DNA of 64,000 nt from Sphingopyxis sp. DBS4 (GCF_024628865.1 NZ_CP102384.1:2057001-2121000); one strand, 5' to 3'. Positions 26,764 through 35,474 are shown, counted from the stretch's first letter. The notes: generated by a model from the letters alone, not told the origin. Numbers and translations: made by a program.

Positions 26764-29100
26764 TCAATCCTTCGTCTCTTCGGGCGGATCGTCGGGATGC
26801 TTCCGCTCGCGCATCGGCTTGAGCATCCCCGGCGCGAAGAAGCCGATCGGATCGACGCTCATCGCCGCCTGCTTGATCTCGCCCTGGATCTTTTCATAAT
26901 CCCTTTCCATGGCTTCGGTCACCGACGCCCGCGTATCCTTCAGCGCCGCCTCGAAATCCGCCATGGTGACGACATCGCTGCTCAGCGACCGCTTGAGCGC
27001 CGCAAGACCTGCGCGGCGGACGAGATCTTCCAGATCGGCGCCCGTGAAGCGCTCGCTGCGCTCGGCCAACGTGTCGAGCGACACATCCTCCGCAAGCGGC
27101 ATCCTGCCGGTGTGAATCTCGAGGATGCGCTTCCGCCCCTCGGCATTCGGCACCGACACATAGATGAGCTCGTCGAGCCGCCCCGGACGCAGCAGCGCCG
27201 GATCGATCAGGTTCGGGCGATTGGTGGCGCCAATAACCACAACCGACTGCATCTCCTCGATCCCGTCCATCTCGGCGAGGATCGTGTTGACGACGCGCTC
27301 GGTCACCTGCGGCTCGCCGGATGTCCCGCTACCGCGCGCGGGGACGAGGCTGTCGAGCTCATCGATGAAGACGATCGTCGGCGCGACCGCCCGGGCTCGC
27401 GCGAACAGCCGCGCGATCTGCTGCTCGCTCTCGCCATACCATTTGGACAGCAGGTCCGACGATTTGATCGAGATGAAGTTCGCGTCGGATTCGCGCGCCG
27501 CCGCCTTCGCCAGCAGCGTCTTGCCGGTTCCGGGCGGGCCATAGAGCAGGAAGCCTTTCGCCGGGCGAATGCCGAGACGGCGGAACGCTTCGGGATTTTT
27601 GAGCGGCAGTTCGATCCCTTCGATCAATTTGTCGCGCGCGGCATCGAGGCCGCCGATGTCGCTCCAGCGCGTCTTCGGCGCCTGCACCATCACCTCGCGC
27701 ATCGCCGAGGGCTGCACGCGTTTCAGCGCGTTGTTGAAGTCATCGCGCGTGACGCGCAATTCCTCCAGCACCTCGGGCGGGATCGTCCCAGCCGCCAGGT
27801 CGAGCTTCGGCATGATCCGCCGCACCGCCTCGATTGCGGCCTCGCGCGTCAGCGCCGCCATATCGGCGCCGACGAAGCCGAAAGTCGTGCGTGCGAGTTC
27901 GGCCAGGTCGACATCCTCACCAAGCGGCATACCGCGCGTGTGGATGCCCAATATCTCGCGCCGCCCGCTCTCGTCGGGAACGCCGATCACGATCTCGCGG
28001 TCGAACCGGCCCGGACGGCGCAGCGCCTCGTCGATCGCATCGGGACGGTTGGTTGCCGCGATGACCACCAGGTTCGTCCGCGGTTCCAGCCCGTCCATCA
28101 GGGTCAGGAGCTGCGCGACGATGCGCTTCTCCGCCTCGCCCGTCACCTGCCCGCGCTTCGGCGCGATCGAATCGATCTCGTCGATGAACAGGATCGACGG
28201 CGCGGCCTTCGTCGCGGCCTCGAACACATCGCGCAGCCGCTTTTCGGATTCGCCATAGGCGCTGCCCATGATCTCGGGTCCGTTGATCAGGAAGAATTGC
28301 GCCTCGCTCTCGTTTGCGACCGCGCGTGCGAGACGCGTCTTGCCCGTTCCCGGCGGGCCGTGGAGCAGCACGCCGCGCGGCGGATCGACGCCCAACCGGC
28401 GGAACAGTTCGGGATAGCGGAGCGGCAGCTCGACCATCTCGCGAAGCTGGTCGATCGTATCGCCAAGCCCGCCGAGATCGTCGTAGGTGACGTCGGTGCG
28501 CCGCGTATCCTGCGGCTCCTGATATTCGGGAAGCAGTTCGACTTCGGTATTCTCGTCGATCGTCACGATCCCCTTGGGGCTCGCGGAGACGACGAGCAGG
28601 CGCACTTCGGCGAGCGCATAGGCCGGTGCGTTGAGCATCTGGCGCAATTGTGGCGGCATGTCGCCCGACGGCAGCCGCTGCTGCCCAGCGGTCGCAACGG
28701 TGTCGCCCGCGACGAGCGGGCGGCCGAAGAAGCTGCGCTTCAAGGCATTCGCCGAACCCTGAAGCCGCAGATTTTCCTGCGCGGGCGCAAAGACGACGCG
28801 CGTCGCGGGGCGCGTTTCGGCGCGGCTCAACTGCACCATGTCCCCGGCCCCGGCCCCCGCGTTGGCGCGCTGCAGGCCGTCGAGGCGGATGACCTCCAGC
28901 CCCTCGTCCTCGGCATAGGGTGCGACGACGCGCGAAGCGGTCTCGCGCTTGCCGCTGATCTGGATGACGTCGCCTTCGGTCACGCCAAGCTGAGCCATCG
29001 CCGATCGCGGGATACGGGCAATGCCGCCCCCGCTTTCCTCGGCGCGCGCATTGGCGACTTGCAGTTTGACGCTTTTCTCTTTTACCGCGGCGTCGGCCAA
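26764..29100 (-). CDS. CDC48/VCP-family double AAA ATPase
   Basis: The 778-residue protein has the full p97/CDC48 plan: an N-domain (about 10-190, double-psi barrel with IARIPRSAMAQLGVTEGDVI), D1 with Walker A GPPGTGKT at 248-255 and FIDEID at 305-310, and D2 with GPPGTGKT at 521-528 and FIDELD at 578-583. Both rings keep the arginine-finger region RRPGRFDREI / RPGRLDELIY. It should be a hexameric unfoldase/segregase in the cytoplasm. Bacteria with such archaeal-like CDC48 are a minority; in this organism the substrate is unknown. It is divergent from a LysR gene and stands alone. Confidence 0.92.
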   Translation of the reverse strand: MADAAVKEKSVKLQVANARAEESGGGIARIPRSAMAQLGVTEGDVIQISGKRETASRVVAPYAEDEGLEVIRLDGLQRANAGAGAGDMVQLSRAETRPATRVVFAPAQENLRLQGSANALKRSFFGRPLVAGDTVATAGQQRLPSGDMPPQLRQMLNAPAYALAEVRLLVVSASPKGIVTIDENTEVELLPEYQEPQDTRRTDVTYDDLGGLGDTIDQLREMVELPLRYPELFRRLGVDPPRGVLLHGPPGTGKTRLARAVANESEAQFFLINGPEIMGSAYGESEKRLRDVFEAATKAAPSILFIDEIDSIAPKRGQVTGEAEKRIVAQLLTLMDGLEPRTNLVVIAATNRPDAIDEALRRPGRFDREIVIGVPDESGRREILGIHTRGMPLGEDVDLAELARTTFGFVGADMAALTREAAIEAVRRIMPKLDLAAGTIPPEVLEELRVTRDDFNNALKRVQPSAMREVMVQAPKTRWSDIGGLDAARDKLIEGIELPLKNPEAFRRLGIRPAKGFLLYGPPGTGKTLLAKAAARESDANFISIKSSDLLSKWYGESEQQIARLFARARAVAPTIVFIDELDSLVPARGSGTSGEPQVTERVVNTILAEMDGIEEMQSVVVIGATNRPNLIDPALLRPGRLDELIYVSVPNAEGRKRILEIHTGRMPLAEDVSLDTLAERSERFTGADLEDLVRRAGLAALKRSLSSDVVTMADFEAALKDTRASVTEAMERDYEKIQGEIKQAAMSVDPIGFFAPGMLKPMRERKHPDDPPEETKD

Positions 29101-29261
29101 ATTCTTTCTCCCGCAAAGAGGTCAATATGCGGAAGATAGGATGGTCGTTCCCGATTTTCGACCCCCGTTCGCTCGGAACGAGCAGACGCCAATTACGCCG
29201 CACCGCACAAATTTTCTGGCATGTCAGTAAGCGCCATGCCATCACCGCCGCCGAGACGATC

Positions 29262-30140
29262 ATGCAACGCCTTCCCCCCCTCAGCAGCATGGAAGCCTTT
29301 CTCGAGGTCGCGCGCCACGGCACGGTAAAGGCGGCCGCGAGCGAGCTTGGCCTGTCGATGCCGGCGCTGTCGCGGCGCATCCAGACGCTCGAACACGCGG
29401 TCGGACGGCCGCTCTTCAACCGTCACCACCACGGCCTCAGCCTGACCGAGACGGGGCGCGAGCTTCAGGAACAATTGTCGCCGATCATCGACGATCTGCG
29501 CGGGGTGCTCGGCCGTGTCGGCAGTCCCGACGCATCGCTGCGCCTGCACCTCAATGTCCTGCCGCTCTTTGCGCAGCAGCGGCTCTTTCCGCGCCTTCCC
29601 GAATTGCGCCGCCTGCACCCCGAACTGCATATCGATCTCGACACGCTGTCGCACGCCGAGGCGCGGCTCGGCGAAGGGATCGACGCCGCGATCGCGCTCG
29701 CACGAACGATCGATCCGGCGCTTTATGCGGCACGGCTGGACCAGGACAAGGTGTTCCCCATCGCGGCCAAGACACTGACCGACGACGGCCGCGCGATCAC
29801 CGTCCCCGAACAATTGCAGCGCCTGACCGTCCTGCTCCACCGCGAAATGCCCGAGACCTTCGCGGAGTGGCGGAAGGCGGTCGGTATGCCCTATCTTGAG
29901 CCGGCAGGGATCGATTTCTTCGATTCGGGTCCGCTGATGCTCGAAGCGGCGGCGCAGGGTATCGGGGTCGCCTTCATGCACGGGCATCATTTCGACGACG
30001 CGCAAGATCCGCGGCTCGTCCGCCTGTTCGATTTCGATGTCGACAGTCCCTACAGCTACTGGTTCGTCTGCCGCCCGCGCGCGCTGCGCCAGCCGTCGGT
30101 CAAGCTGTTCCACGACTGGCTGCTGTCGGCGCGTATCTAG
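29262..30140 (+). CDS. LysR-family transcriptional regulator (GcvA-like)
   Basis: The 292-residue protein has the N-terminal winged HTH (residues 5-65: LSSMEAFLEVARHGTVKAAA, ELGLSMPALSRRIQTLEHAV) and a C-terminal substrate-binding domain of the GcvA type. It is divergent from the CDC48 gene with about 160 bases between start codons, a layout in which LysR proteins often regulate the neighbour. ATG 29262 is chosen because the conserved HTH begins a few residues later. The ligand is unknown. Confidence 0.85.
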   Translation: MQRLPPLSSMEAFLEVARHGTVKAAASELGLSMPALSRRIQTLEHAVGRPLFNRHHHGLSLTETGRELQEQLSPIIDDLRGVLGRVGSPDASLRLHLNVLPLFAQQRLFPRLPELRRLHPELHIDLDTLSHAEARLGEGIDAAIALARTIDPALYAARLDQDKVFPIAAKTLTDDGRAITVPEQLQRLTVLLHREMPETFAEWRKAVGMPYLEPAGIDFFDSGPLMLEAAAQGIGVAFMHGHHFDDAQDPRLVRLFDFDVDSPYSYWFVCRPRALRQPSVKLFHDWLLSARI

Positions 30141-30195
30141 GGCCGGCCCCGTCTTGCCGGGTTAGGCCGAGCCATTGGCCGAATAATCCGGAAAA

Positions 30196-30270
30196 TGGTG
30201 CTGCTGGAGAGGATTGAACTCTCGACCTCACCCTTACCAAGGGTGCGCTCTACCACTGAGCTACAGCAGC
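30196..30270 (-). tRNA. tRNA-Thr (GGT)
   Basis: The minus strand folds as a cloverleaf with acceptor GCTGCTG/CAGCAGC, D-arm GCTCAGTGGTAGAGC, anticodon arm CACCC-TTGGTAA-GGGTG (anticodon GGT), T-arm GAGAGTTCAATCCTCTC and an encoded CCA end at 30196-30198. Confidence 0.95.
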
Positions 30271-30387
30271 ATCCGGGACGCCCGCGAACAGATGCTCGCT
30301 GGGCAGGCGCGGCCTATGGCGGGGCGCCTTGCCGCTGTCAAGGTGCGAGGCTTGACGCTGCGCCGATTTCGCCGCATCGCCCCCCTT

Positions 30388-30516
30388 GTGAGCAAACCGC
30401 CCTCCCCCGCCGACCTCGAACGCGAGCGCCGCCTGGCCGAGGCGCTGCGCGCCAACCTGCGCAAGCGCAAGACGCAGGCGCGCGAGGCGAAAGCGGAAAA
30501 CCCGCCTAAAGACTGA
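30388..30516 (+). CDS. Short basic hypothetical protein
   Basis: GTG 30388 gives a 42-residue highly charged peptide containing ADLERERRLAEALRANLRKR. The sequence is predicted helical and its amphipathic, Arg-rich pattern looks like a conserved small sphingomonad protein rather than noise, but no function is known. Longer starts run into the tRNA gene. Its end overlaps the convergent DUF1905 gene by 11 bases. Confidence 0.5.
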   Translation: MSKPPSPADLERERRLAEALRANLRKRKTQAREAKAENPPKD

Positions 30517-30820
30517 CGGTCACCGTCACCGCGTCACCCTCGGCAAGGTCTTCGGCCTTGCGGACCGCGGCCTTGACCGGAAGCAGCCAGCCGCCGCTTT
30601 CGCGGTGCGGAAAGACCGAGGTGTTCCAGCGCGTGTCGCCGATCGTCGCGCGCACACGGGCCGAGCCGAATCCCTTGCGGCCGTCGAGCCACTGGCCGCC
30701 GATCGCGGCGAGACGAATCCCGTCGGCGGCCTCGCCCGCGATGGTCAGGAAGAACCACGCCGCGGGCGCGGTCGCCGACTGCCAGCGCCAGAGCGGTGTC
30801 GTGACGGTAAAATCCTCCAC
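30506..30820 (-). CDS. DUF1905 domain-containing protein
   Basis: The 104-residue protein fits the DUF1905 family: PLWRWQSATAPAAWFFLTI, then GQWLDGRKGFGSARVRATIG and a C-terminal LPVKAAVRKAEDLAEGDAVT. The fold is a small beta-barrel; function is unknown. It begins five bases after the end of the peptidyl-prolyl isomerase gene, so both are probably one transcription unit. In other bacteria the domain is often fused to or next to YdeI-type domains; the YdeI gene of this window is 15 kb away. Confidence 0.78.
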   Translation of the reverse strand: MEDFTVTTPLWRWQSATAPAAWFFLTIAGEAADGIRLAAIGGQWLDGRKGFGSARVRATIGDTRWNTSVFPHRESGGWLLPVKAAVRKAEDLAEGDAVTVTVSL

Positions 30821-30825
30821 CGCGC

Positions 30826-31740
30826 CTATTTCGCGGCGACGGGCCGGATCGGCACCGCGATATTGCAGATGTCGGCGCCACCCGCGGGCGTGATGAAAAA
30901 GGGATCGCGGCGGTTCTTCCGCGCGTCGGCGTAGCGCGCAAAGCTCGCACTGTCGGTCGACAGATATTCGAATTTCGGCTGCTCGGCCGCGGGCAAGTCG
31001 GTCGCGAGCCGGATCGCAAGGATCGGCACCTGCTCCTCCGCGCGCTCATAGACACCGAGGTCGCCCGTGCCGCGCGGCAGGCTCGACAGATGCTCGATCC
31101 CGCTGATCACGCGGCCGACGACCGCGATATTGCGGTCGAGATGGCGCGGCGCGTGGCCGATCACGGCATAGAGTTCGGCGCCCGAGCCCGTATCGGGCGA
31201 CATGTTGCGACCGACGCCGACCGCGCCGTAGCAATGGACCGGCCACCAATAATCACCGCTCTGGGCAAGCGGCCAGCCATCCCTGATATCGGCCGCCTCG
31301 GCATAGGAATCGACCAGTTCAAGCCGGCCGAGCTGTTCCTCTTCGGCGGCAGGCACGCGCTGGACATACTCACTCTCCGGCACCGTCGCCAACCCCTCGG
31401 GTAACGGCTTCTTCTCGGTCGGATCGCCCCATTGCGCGACATAATTGTCCTGCACGCGGGTGACGGCAGTGCCGTCCCACCAATGCGCGGCGGCGAGCTT
31501 GCGGATGTTGCCGATCCAGCCCTGGCTGAAAGGCGGCGGCATCAACTGGATGACAACGCGGCGCGGCTTGCCCTTCGCATCGGGCGCGAGGTCCATGACG
31601 AGCAGGTCGGACGGCGCGATCGCAATCCAGTCGCTCGCGGGTGCCGCGGCGGCAATCTCGCCGGGCGACGGGATCGGGGCAGGCTCTCCGGCATGAACCG
31701 GAAGAGCGAGCAGGGCGGCGGCCAGGAGCAGATGTCTCAT
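30826..31740 (-). CDS. Exported cyclophilin-type peptidyl-prolyl isomerase
   Basis: The 304-residue protein has a signal peptide (MRHLLLAAALLALPVHAG) and a divergent cyclophilin domain starting VVIQLMPPPFSQGWIGNIRK, with AAAHWWDGTAVTRVQDNYVA and QWGDP corresponding to the F.R...F..QGGDP core. The central insert (about 130-180) is specific to this subfamily. It would help fold proteins in the periplasm. ATG 31740 is chosen because it alone gives a proper signal peptide. The active-site Arg of classical cyclophilins appears as TRVQ, so activity is likely but weaker evidence than for canonical members. Confidence 0.75.
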   Translation of the reverse strand: MRHLLLAAALLALPVHAGEPAPIPSPGEIAAAAPASDWIAIAPSDLLVMDLAPDAKGKPRRVVIQLMPPPFSQGWIGNIRKLAAAHWWDGTAVTRVQDNYVAQWGDPTEKKPLPEGLATVPESEYVQRVPAAEEEQLGRLELVDSYAEAADIRDGWPLAQSGDYWWPVHCYGAVGVGRNMSPDTGSGAELYAVIGHAPRHLDRNIAVVGRVISGIEHLSSLPRGTGDLGVYERAEEQVPILAIRLATDLPAAEQPKFEYLSTDSASFARYADARKNRRDPFFITPAGGADICNIAVPIRPVAAK

Positions 31741-31865
31741 CGCGCCTGTCTGCCACGCCCATCCGACTTGCGAAAGACCCGGCAAGCGATTAGGGCGCCC
31801 CTTCCAGAGCGAATTGGAGCATCCGATTCACGCTTCGTGCTCCGCACGAAACGACCGGGTGCAGC

Positions 31866-31956
31866 GGAGCGGTGGCCGAGTGGTCGAAGGCGCTCGCCTG
31901 GAAAGTGAGTATACGGCAAAACCGTATCGAGGGTTCGAATCCCTCCCGCTCCGCCA
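31866..31956 (+). tRNA. tRNA-Ser (GGA)
   Basis: A class II tRNA with acceptor GGAGCGG/CCGCTCC, anticodon arm CTCGC-CTGGAAA-GTGAG (anticodon GGA), a long variable arm TATACGGCAAAACCGTATC and T-arm GAGGGTTCGAATCCCTC; CCA is encoded at 31954-31956. Confidence 0.95.
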
Positions 31957-32045
31957 AGATTTTGATGTCCGTATCGTATCGATCGGTGCCCTGCCCGAAC
32001 GATCGAAGTCCCTCCCCCTTCATTCTCCCCCAGAAGGAACCTGCC

Positions 32046-32423
32046 ATGCTATTCCTCCAGGAAGCTGCGGCACAATATCACGAGCGGATCATCTGGATCG
32101 GCACGACCACCGGATTGCCCGACGCCATCCTGCACATCCATGCCGGGATGTTCATTTTTCTGGCGGCAAGCCTGCTGACGGGGCGATCCTTCGATCGCCT
32201 CCTTCCGTTGCTGACGGTCATTCTGCTGGCCGGGGGAAATGAGTGCCTGGATCGCATCCATCTCGGCAATTGGAATTGGCCGGACACGAAATCCGACCTG
32301 ATCAACACGATTGCATGGCCGCTCGCCATCTATGCAACCGCCCATCTTCACCGGATCATCCGATCGGTCCTGAAGCGAAGCGCGAGGGCAGACGGCCCGG
32401 CCGAAGCGGCGGCGGAAATCTAG
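32046..32423 (+). CDS. Small VanZ-like membrane protein (intact copy)
   Basis: The 125-residue protein has three hydrophobic segments (about 38-55, 57-75, 90-110) and polar residues placed as in VanZ-like proteins: LHIHAG, GGNECLDRI and SDLINTIAW. It has a close but frameshifted relative at 8146-8459. Function is unknown. It starts 90 bases after tRNA-Ser; tRNA 3' ends are common integration sites, which might explain why one copy travelled. ATG 32046 is preceded by AGAAGGAA, a good ribosome-binding site. Confidence 0.65.
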   Translation: MLFLQEAAAQYHERIIWIGTTTGLPDAILHIHAGMFIFLAASLLTGRSFDRLLPLLTVILLAGGNECLDRIHLGNWNWPDTKSDLINTIAWPLAIYATAHLHRIIRSVLKRSARADGPAEAAAEI

Positions 32424-32460
32424 AGCGTGATCGGGCTAGGGGCGAAACACCAGCTATCCC

Positions 32461-32536
32461 GTCATCCCCCCGAAAGCCGGGATCTCGCCGGCGCACCAGA
32501 ACGACAGGGTGAGATCCCGGTCTTCGCCGGGATGAC
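32461..32536. repeat. Imperfect long inverted repeat
   Basis: GTCATCCC...GCCGGGATCTC on the left pairs with GAGATCCCGG...GCCGGGATGAC on the right, about 26 bases per arm with a few mismatches. It lies between two converging small membrane-protein genes. Confidence 0.7.
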
Positions 32537-32571
32537 GATTCTGTCCGAAACGATCATGTTCCGGATCGCCG

Positions 32572-32715
32572 TCATTCGGCGGGGCCGTGCCGCCAATATT
32601 CGCCTCGCAGACGACGGCGGTGGCGCGCCTTTTTGACGGCGCCCATCACGCCATAAGCGATCAGCGCGATCAGAAACGCGGCCACGATCGCTGCATAAAG
32701 ATATCTGTGTTCCAC
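32572..32715 (-). CDS. Very small membrane protein (47 aa)
   Basis: GTG 32715 opens a 47-residue frame with one membrane helix, YLYAAIVAAFLIALIAYGVM, followed by a basic tail KKARHRRRLRGEYW. A ribosome-binding GGAG stands about ten bases upstream. Hydrophobic helix followed by positive charges obeys the positive-inside rule, with the N-terminus outside. I do not recognise the family; similar short CcmD-sized or YnhF-like proteins exist. It is supported by coding pattern and start signal only. Confidence 0.55.
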   Translation of the reverse strand: MEHRYLYAAIVAAFLIALIAYGVMGAVKKARHRRRLRGEYWRHGPAE

Positions 32716-32859
32716 CGGGTAAGCTCCACGAACTTTCCCCCCCGTGCGCGAACGCCTATATCAATTATGTTTCAGGATCGCGAATCTGTCGGCCCGATTC
32801 CTATACCGGGCTGGCGGAATAACCGGGCTATGTCCCCGAGCGGATGAAGCGCGGCCGTG

Positions 32860-34023
32860 TCAGCAGGCCGCCAGCGCCGCCTCCAGATCGCCCAGCAGAT
32901 CCTCCTCGGCCTCGAGACCGACCGAGACCCGGAGCAGGCCGGGGCCGATCCCCGCCAGCGCCCGTGCTTCGTCGCCCATGTCGGCATGAGTCATCGTGGC
33001 CGGATGGACGATCAGGCTTTCGACCCCGCCCAGCGATTCGGCGAAAGTGAAGACGCCGAGTGCGCCGATCAGCCGCTTCGCCGCTTCGACGCCGCCCGCG
33101 AGTTCGAAGCTCAGCATCGCGCCGAAACCCGATTGCTGGCGCGCCGCAAGCGCATGATCGGGATGGCCCGGCAGGCCCGGATAATGGACCGCCGCGACCG
33201 CGGGATGACGGCTCAGCATCTCGGCGATCGCCATCGCATTGCTCTGCTGCCCGCGCATTCGCGCGAACAGGGTGCGCAGACCGCGCAGCGTCAGCCAGGC
33301 GTCGAACGGCGACCCGCCGCAGCCGACGACATTGGCCCAATGCGCAATACGCTCCAGCCCTCCGGCGTCAGCGGCGATCACTGCGCCCCCGATCACGTCG
33401 GAATGGCCGTTCAGATATTTGGTCGTCGAATGGACGACATAGTCGGCACCGAGCGCGATCGGCCGCTGCAAGGCCGGCGACAGAAAGGTATTGTCGACCG
33501 CGACCATGGCCCCCGCCGCCTTCGCGCGCGCCGCGAGCGAAGCGATGTCGACGACGCGGAGCAGCGGATTGCTCGGCGTCTCGATCAGCAGCAGCGCGGG
33601 CGCTTCCGCCAGCGCCGCCGCGACCGCAGCGTCGTCGCGCTGGTCGACGAAACGCGGCGACACCTGCCCCAGCGCCTCGCGCGCCTTGAGCAGCCGCATC
33701 GACCCGCCATAGCAATCGTGCGGCGCGACCACGCGCGCGCCGGCAGGAAGCTGCGACACGATCAGGTCGAGCGCCGCCATCCCGCTCGACGTGACGACCG
33801 CCCCGGCGCCCCCCTCCAGCTTCGCGAGCGCGCTCGCCAGCAGGTCGCGGGTCGGATTGCCGGCGCGGCCGTAATCATAAGCGCGCGGCGCCTCGAACCC
33901 CGCAAATTCATAAGTGCTCGACAGATAGAGCGGCGGCGCGACGGCGCCGAAGGCCGTGTCGCCCGCGACGCCGTGCGCCGCCGCGATCGTCTCGGGCCGC
34001 GGCGAAGGGTTCGGCTTGTCCAT
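32860..34023 (-). CDS. metB: Cystathionine gamma-synthase (trans-sulfuration PLP enzyme)
   Basis: The 387-residue PLP enzyme belongs to the Cys/Met metabolism family. Landmarks are YDYGRAGNPTRD, SSGMAALDLI, IETPSNPLLRVVDI and the PLP lysine Lys202 in STTKYLNGHSDVIGGAV. It joins O-acyl-homoserine and cysteine to cystathionine in methionine synthesis; cystathionine gamma-lyase or O-succinylhomoserine sulfhydrylase are close relatives that cannot be fully excluded. A 100-base leader with a small hairpin separates it from the upstream DUF6306 gene on the same strand. Confidence 0.85.
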   Translation of the reverse strand: MDKPNPSPRPETIAAAHGVAGDTAFGAVAPPLYLSSTYEFAGFEAPRAYDYGRAGNPTRDLLASALAKLEGGAGAVVTSSGMAALDLIVSQLPAGARVVAPHDCYGGSMRLLKAREALGQVSPRFVDQRDDAAVAAALAEAPALLLIETPSNPLLRVVDIASLAARAKAAGAMVAVDNTFLSPALQRPIALGADYVVHSTTKYLNGHSDVIGGAVIAADAGGLERIAHWANVVGCGGSPFDAWLTLRGLRTLFARMRGQQSNAMAIAEMLSRHPAVAAVHYPGLPGHPDHALAARQQSGFGAMLSFELAGGVEAAKRLIGALGVFTFAESLGGVESLIVHPATMTHADMGDEARALAGIGPGLLRVSVGLEAEEDLLGDLEAALAAC

Positions 34024-34052
34024 GGGCGTCTTTCCTGTCTCGATGGGGTGTC

Positions 34053-34074
34053 GCGGGCCTGTTGCGCAGCCCGC
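34053..34074 (-). promoter_or_regulatory. Leader hairpin upstream of metB
   Basis: In the 5' leader of metB GCGGGC and GCCCGC form a perfect 6-bp stem around a 10-base loop, ending about 30 bases before the start codon. I tested it against SAM-II and SAM/SAH riboswitch patterns from memory and see no match. It may be a translation-control element or chance. Confidence 0.3.
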
Positions 34075-34125
34075 CGGGGTTCGACAAATGCATATTCTTC
34101 ATGGCTGAGGCGCGAAATTTTGCCG

Positions 34126-34629
34126 TCAAGCCGCCCCGTCCGGCGAAGGCCCGTTCGCGTCCAGAAAGGCGGCGGCGCTGTCGATATTGACCCGGTGGCT
34201 TTCCAGCATATCGCGCAGGTCGGCGTGGAGCGCATCGTCGCGCACCCGGCGCATCAGTTCGGCGAGCCTCCGCACCACCCACGCCTGGCCGCGATTGAGG
34301 AAAGCGAGGCGCTCGATCGGGTCGGCAATCGCCATCGCCTTGCCGCGAAACGCGCCGCACTTGCGCGACGGGGTGCCGCCGAGCCGCCGGATCTGGCGCG
34401 ACAGCATCGCGCACCAGCGCGCTTCGTCGGCGCGGACGAGGCGCATCATCGCGGCATGGTCGGCGCTCACCGCATCGCCGACGCTCGCCAGCGCGACGCG
34501 CGCGCCGGCGCGCTCGGCCTCGAGCAGTTCGTTGAGCGCGGCCAATATCTCGTCGCGCGGCGCATAGCCCATATAGACGTCGTCGGCTTCGGCGCCGTAA
34601 CAGACCGGCGAGGCGCGGTCGCCCGTCAT
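34126..34629 (-). CDS. DUF6306-like helical protein
   Basis: The 167-residue protein looks all-helical, with ELLEAERAGARVALASVGDA, a YVQD-like acidic/basic pattern and ARWCAMLSRQIRRLGGTPSR. This resembles DUF6306 and ferritin-like DUF2383-type four-helix proteins, with Glu and His residues spaced to bind metal, but metal binding is only inferred. Its ATG overlaps the stop of the LysR gene by four bases (ATGA), so it is translationally coupled to that regulator. Confidence 0.65.
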   Translation of the reverse strand: MTGDRASPVCYGAEADDVYMGYAPRDEILAALNELLEAERAGARVALASVGDAVSADHAAMMRLVRADEARWCAMLSRQIRRLGGTPSRKCGAFRGKAMAIADPIERLAFLNRGQAWVVRRLAELMRRVRDDALHADLRDMLESHRVNIDSAAAFLDANGPSPDGAA

Positions 34630-35474
34630 GCCGCCCCCGTCGCCGCCGCGCGCAGCCCGCGCCGGATGCGCTCCATCACCCCCGCGTCCGCCGTCGCCGA
34701 ATGGACGACATGCGCCGAATAGGAAAAGGCGGGGCTGTCGGCGACGATCGCCAGCCGCCCCTCGGCGAGATGCGGCCGGATGAAGCCTTCGCGGAAATAG
34801 CCGCTGCCGCCGGTGGCGAGGATATAGTCGAGCGCGAGCGGCCCATAATCGATCGAAACCACGGCATTGGGCTGCTCCGGGAACGCCGAGCGATAGCCCG
34901 CGGCGAAATCCGCGCCCCAGTCGATCGCGACATGATCCTCCGCCGTCAGCGGCCGGTCGGTCGGGGTCGTGCGGACGAGCACCAGCTTCTCCTCGAACAG
35001 CAGTTCGGCGACGCCCCCCGGCAGGGGCGGCGCCGCATAGACGACCGCCACGTCGAGCGACCCCTCCTGCACGCGCTCCATCAGCCGGTCCGACGTGTCG
35101 ATCGACGTGCTGACCGCGATGTCGGGGCATTCGCGGCGCATCCAGAGCAGCCAGTGGCGCAGCAGCGGGCTCCACAGGCTGAGCTCGGCGCCGATCGTCA
35201 CCACCGTGTCGCGTCCGGGCGGCAGCGCGATCGCGCGCCGCGCGCGATCCCATACCTGGACCATCGTCGTCGCGAAGCGCAGGAATTGCTCGCCCGCCGG
35301 GGTGAGCCGCGCCCCCGCCTTGTTGCGGACGAAAAGCGGGCGGTCGAGCTGCGCCTCCAGCCCGCGAATGCGCGCGCTGACCGCGGTCTGGGTGAGGTTC
35401 AGATTGGCGGCCGCGCCGACGAAGCTGCCGGTTTTCACGATTTCCAGAAAGGTGCGCGCGACAGCGACATCCAT
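34626..35474 (-). CDS. LysR-family transcriptional regulator
   Basis: The 282-residue regulator has the HTH at residues 1-60 (ARTFLEIVKTGSFVGAAANL, LTQTAVSARIRGLEAQLDRP) and a C-terminal effector domain. It forms an overlapping pair with the DUF6306 gene downstream, and metB follows. Its ligand and targets are unknown; regulating the coupled gene is the simplest idea. Confidence 0.87.
   Translation of the reverse strand: MDVAVARTFLEIVKTGSFVGAAANLNLTQTAVSARIRGLEAQLDRPLFVRNKAGARLTPAGEQFLRFATTMVQVWDRARRAIALPPGRDTVVTIGAELSLWSPLLRHWLLWMRRECPDIAVSTSIDTSDRLMERVQEGSLDVAVVYAAPPLPGGVAELLFEEKLVLVRTTPTDRPLTAEDHVAIDWGADFAAGYRSAFPEQPNAVVSIDYGPLALDYILATGGSGYFREGFIRPHLAEGRLAIVADSPAFSYSAHVVHSATADAGVMERIRRGLRAAATGAA

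Noticed and set aside
26608..29139. An 843-codon open frame on the plus strand
   Set aside because: It is the antisense shadow of the CDC48 gene; its Arg/Asp/His-rich translation matches no family, and high GC codon bias in the real gene creates it.
34024..34125. SAM-II or SAM/SAH riboswitch upstream of metB
   Set aside because: The leader lacks the conserved pseudoknot sequences of either class as I remember them; only a simple stem is visible.
32857..34722. A 621-codon plus-strand frame
   Set aside because: Antisense to metB and the DUF6306 gene, with no recognisable protein.
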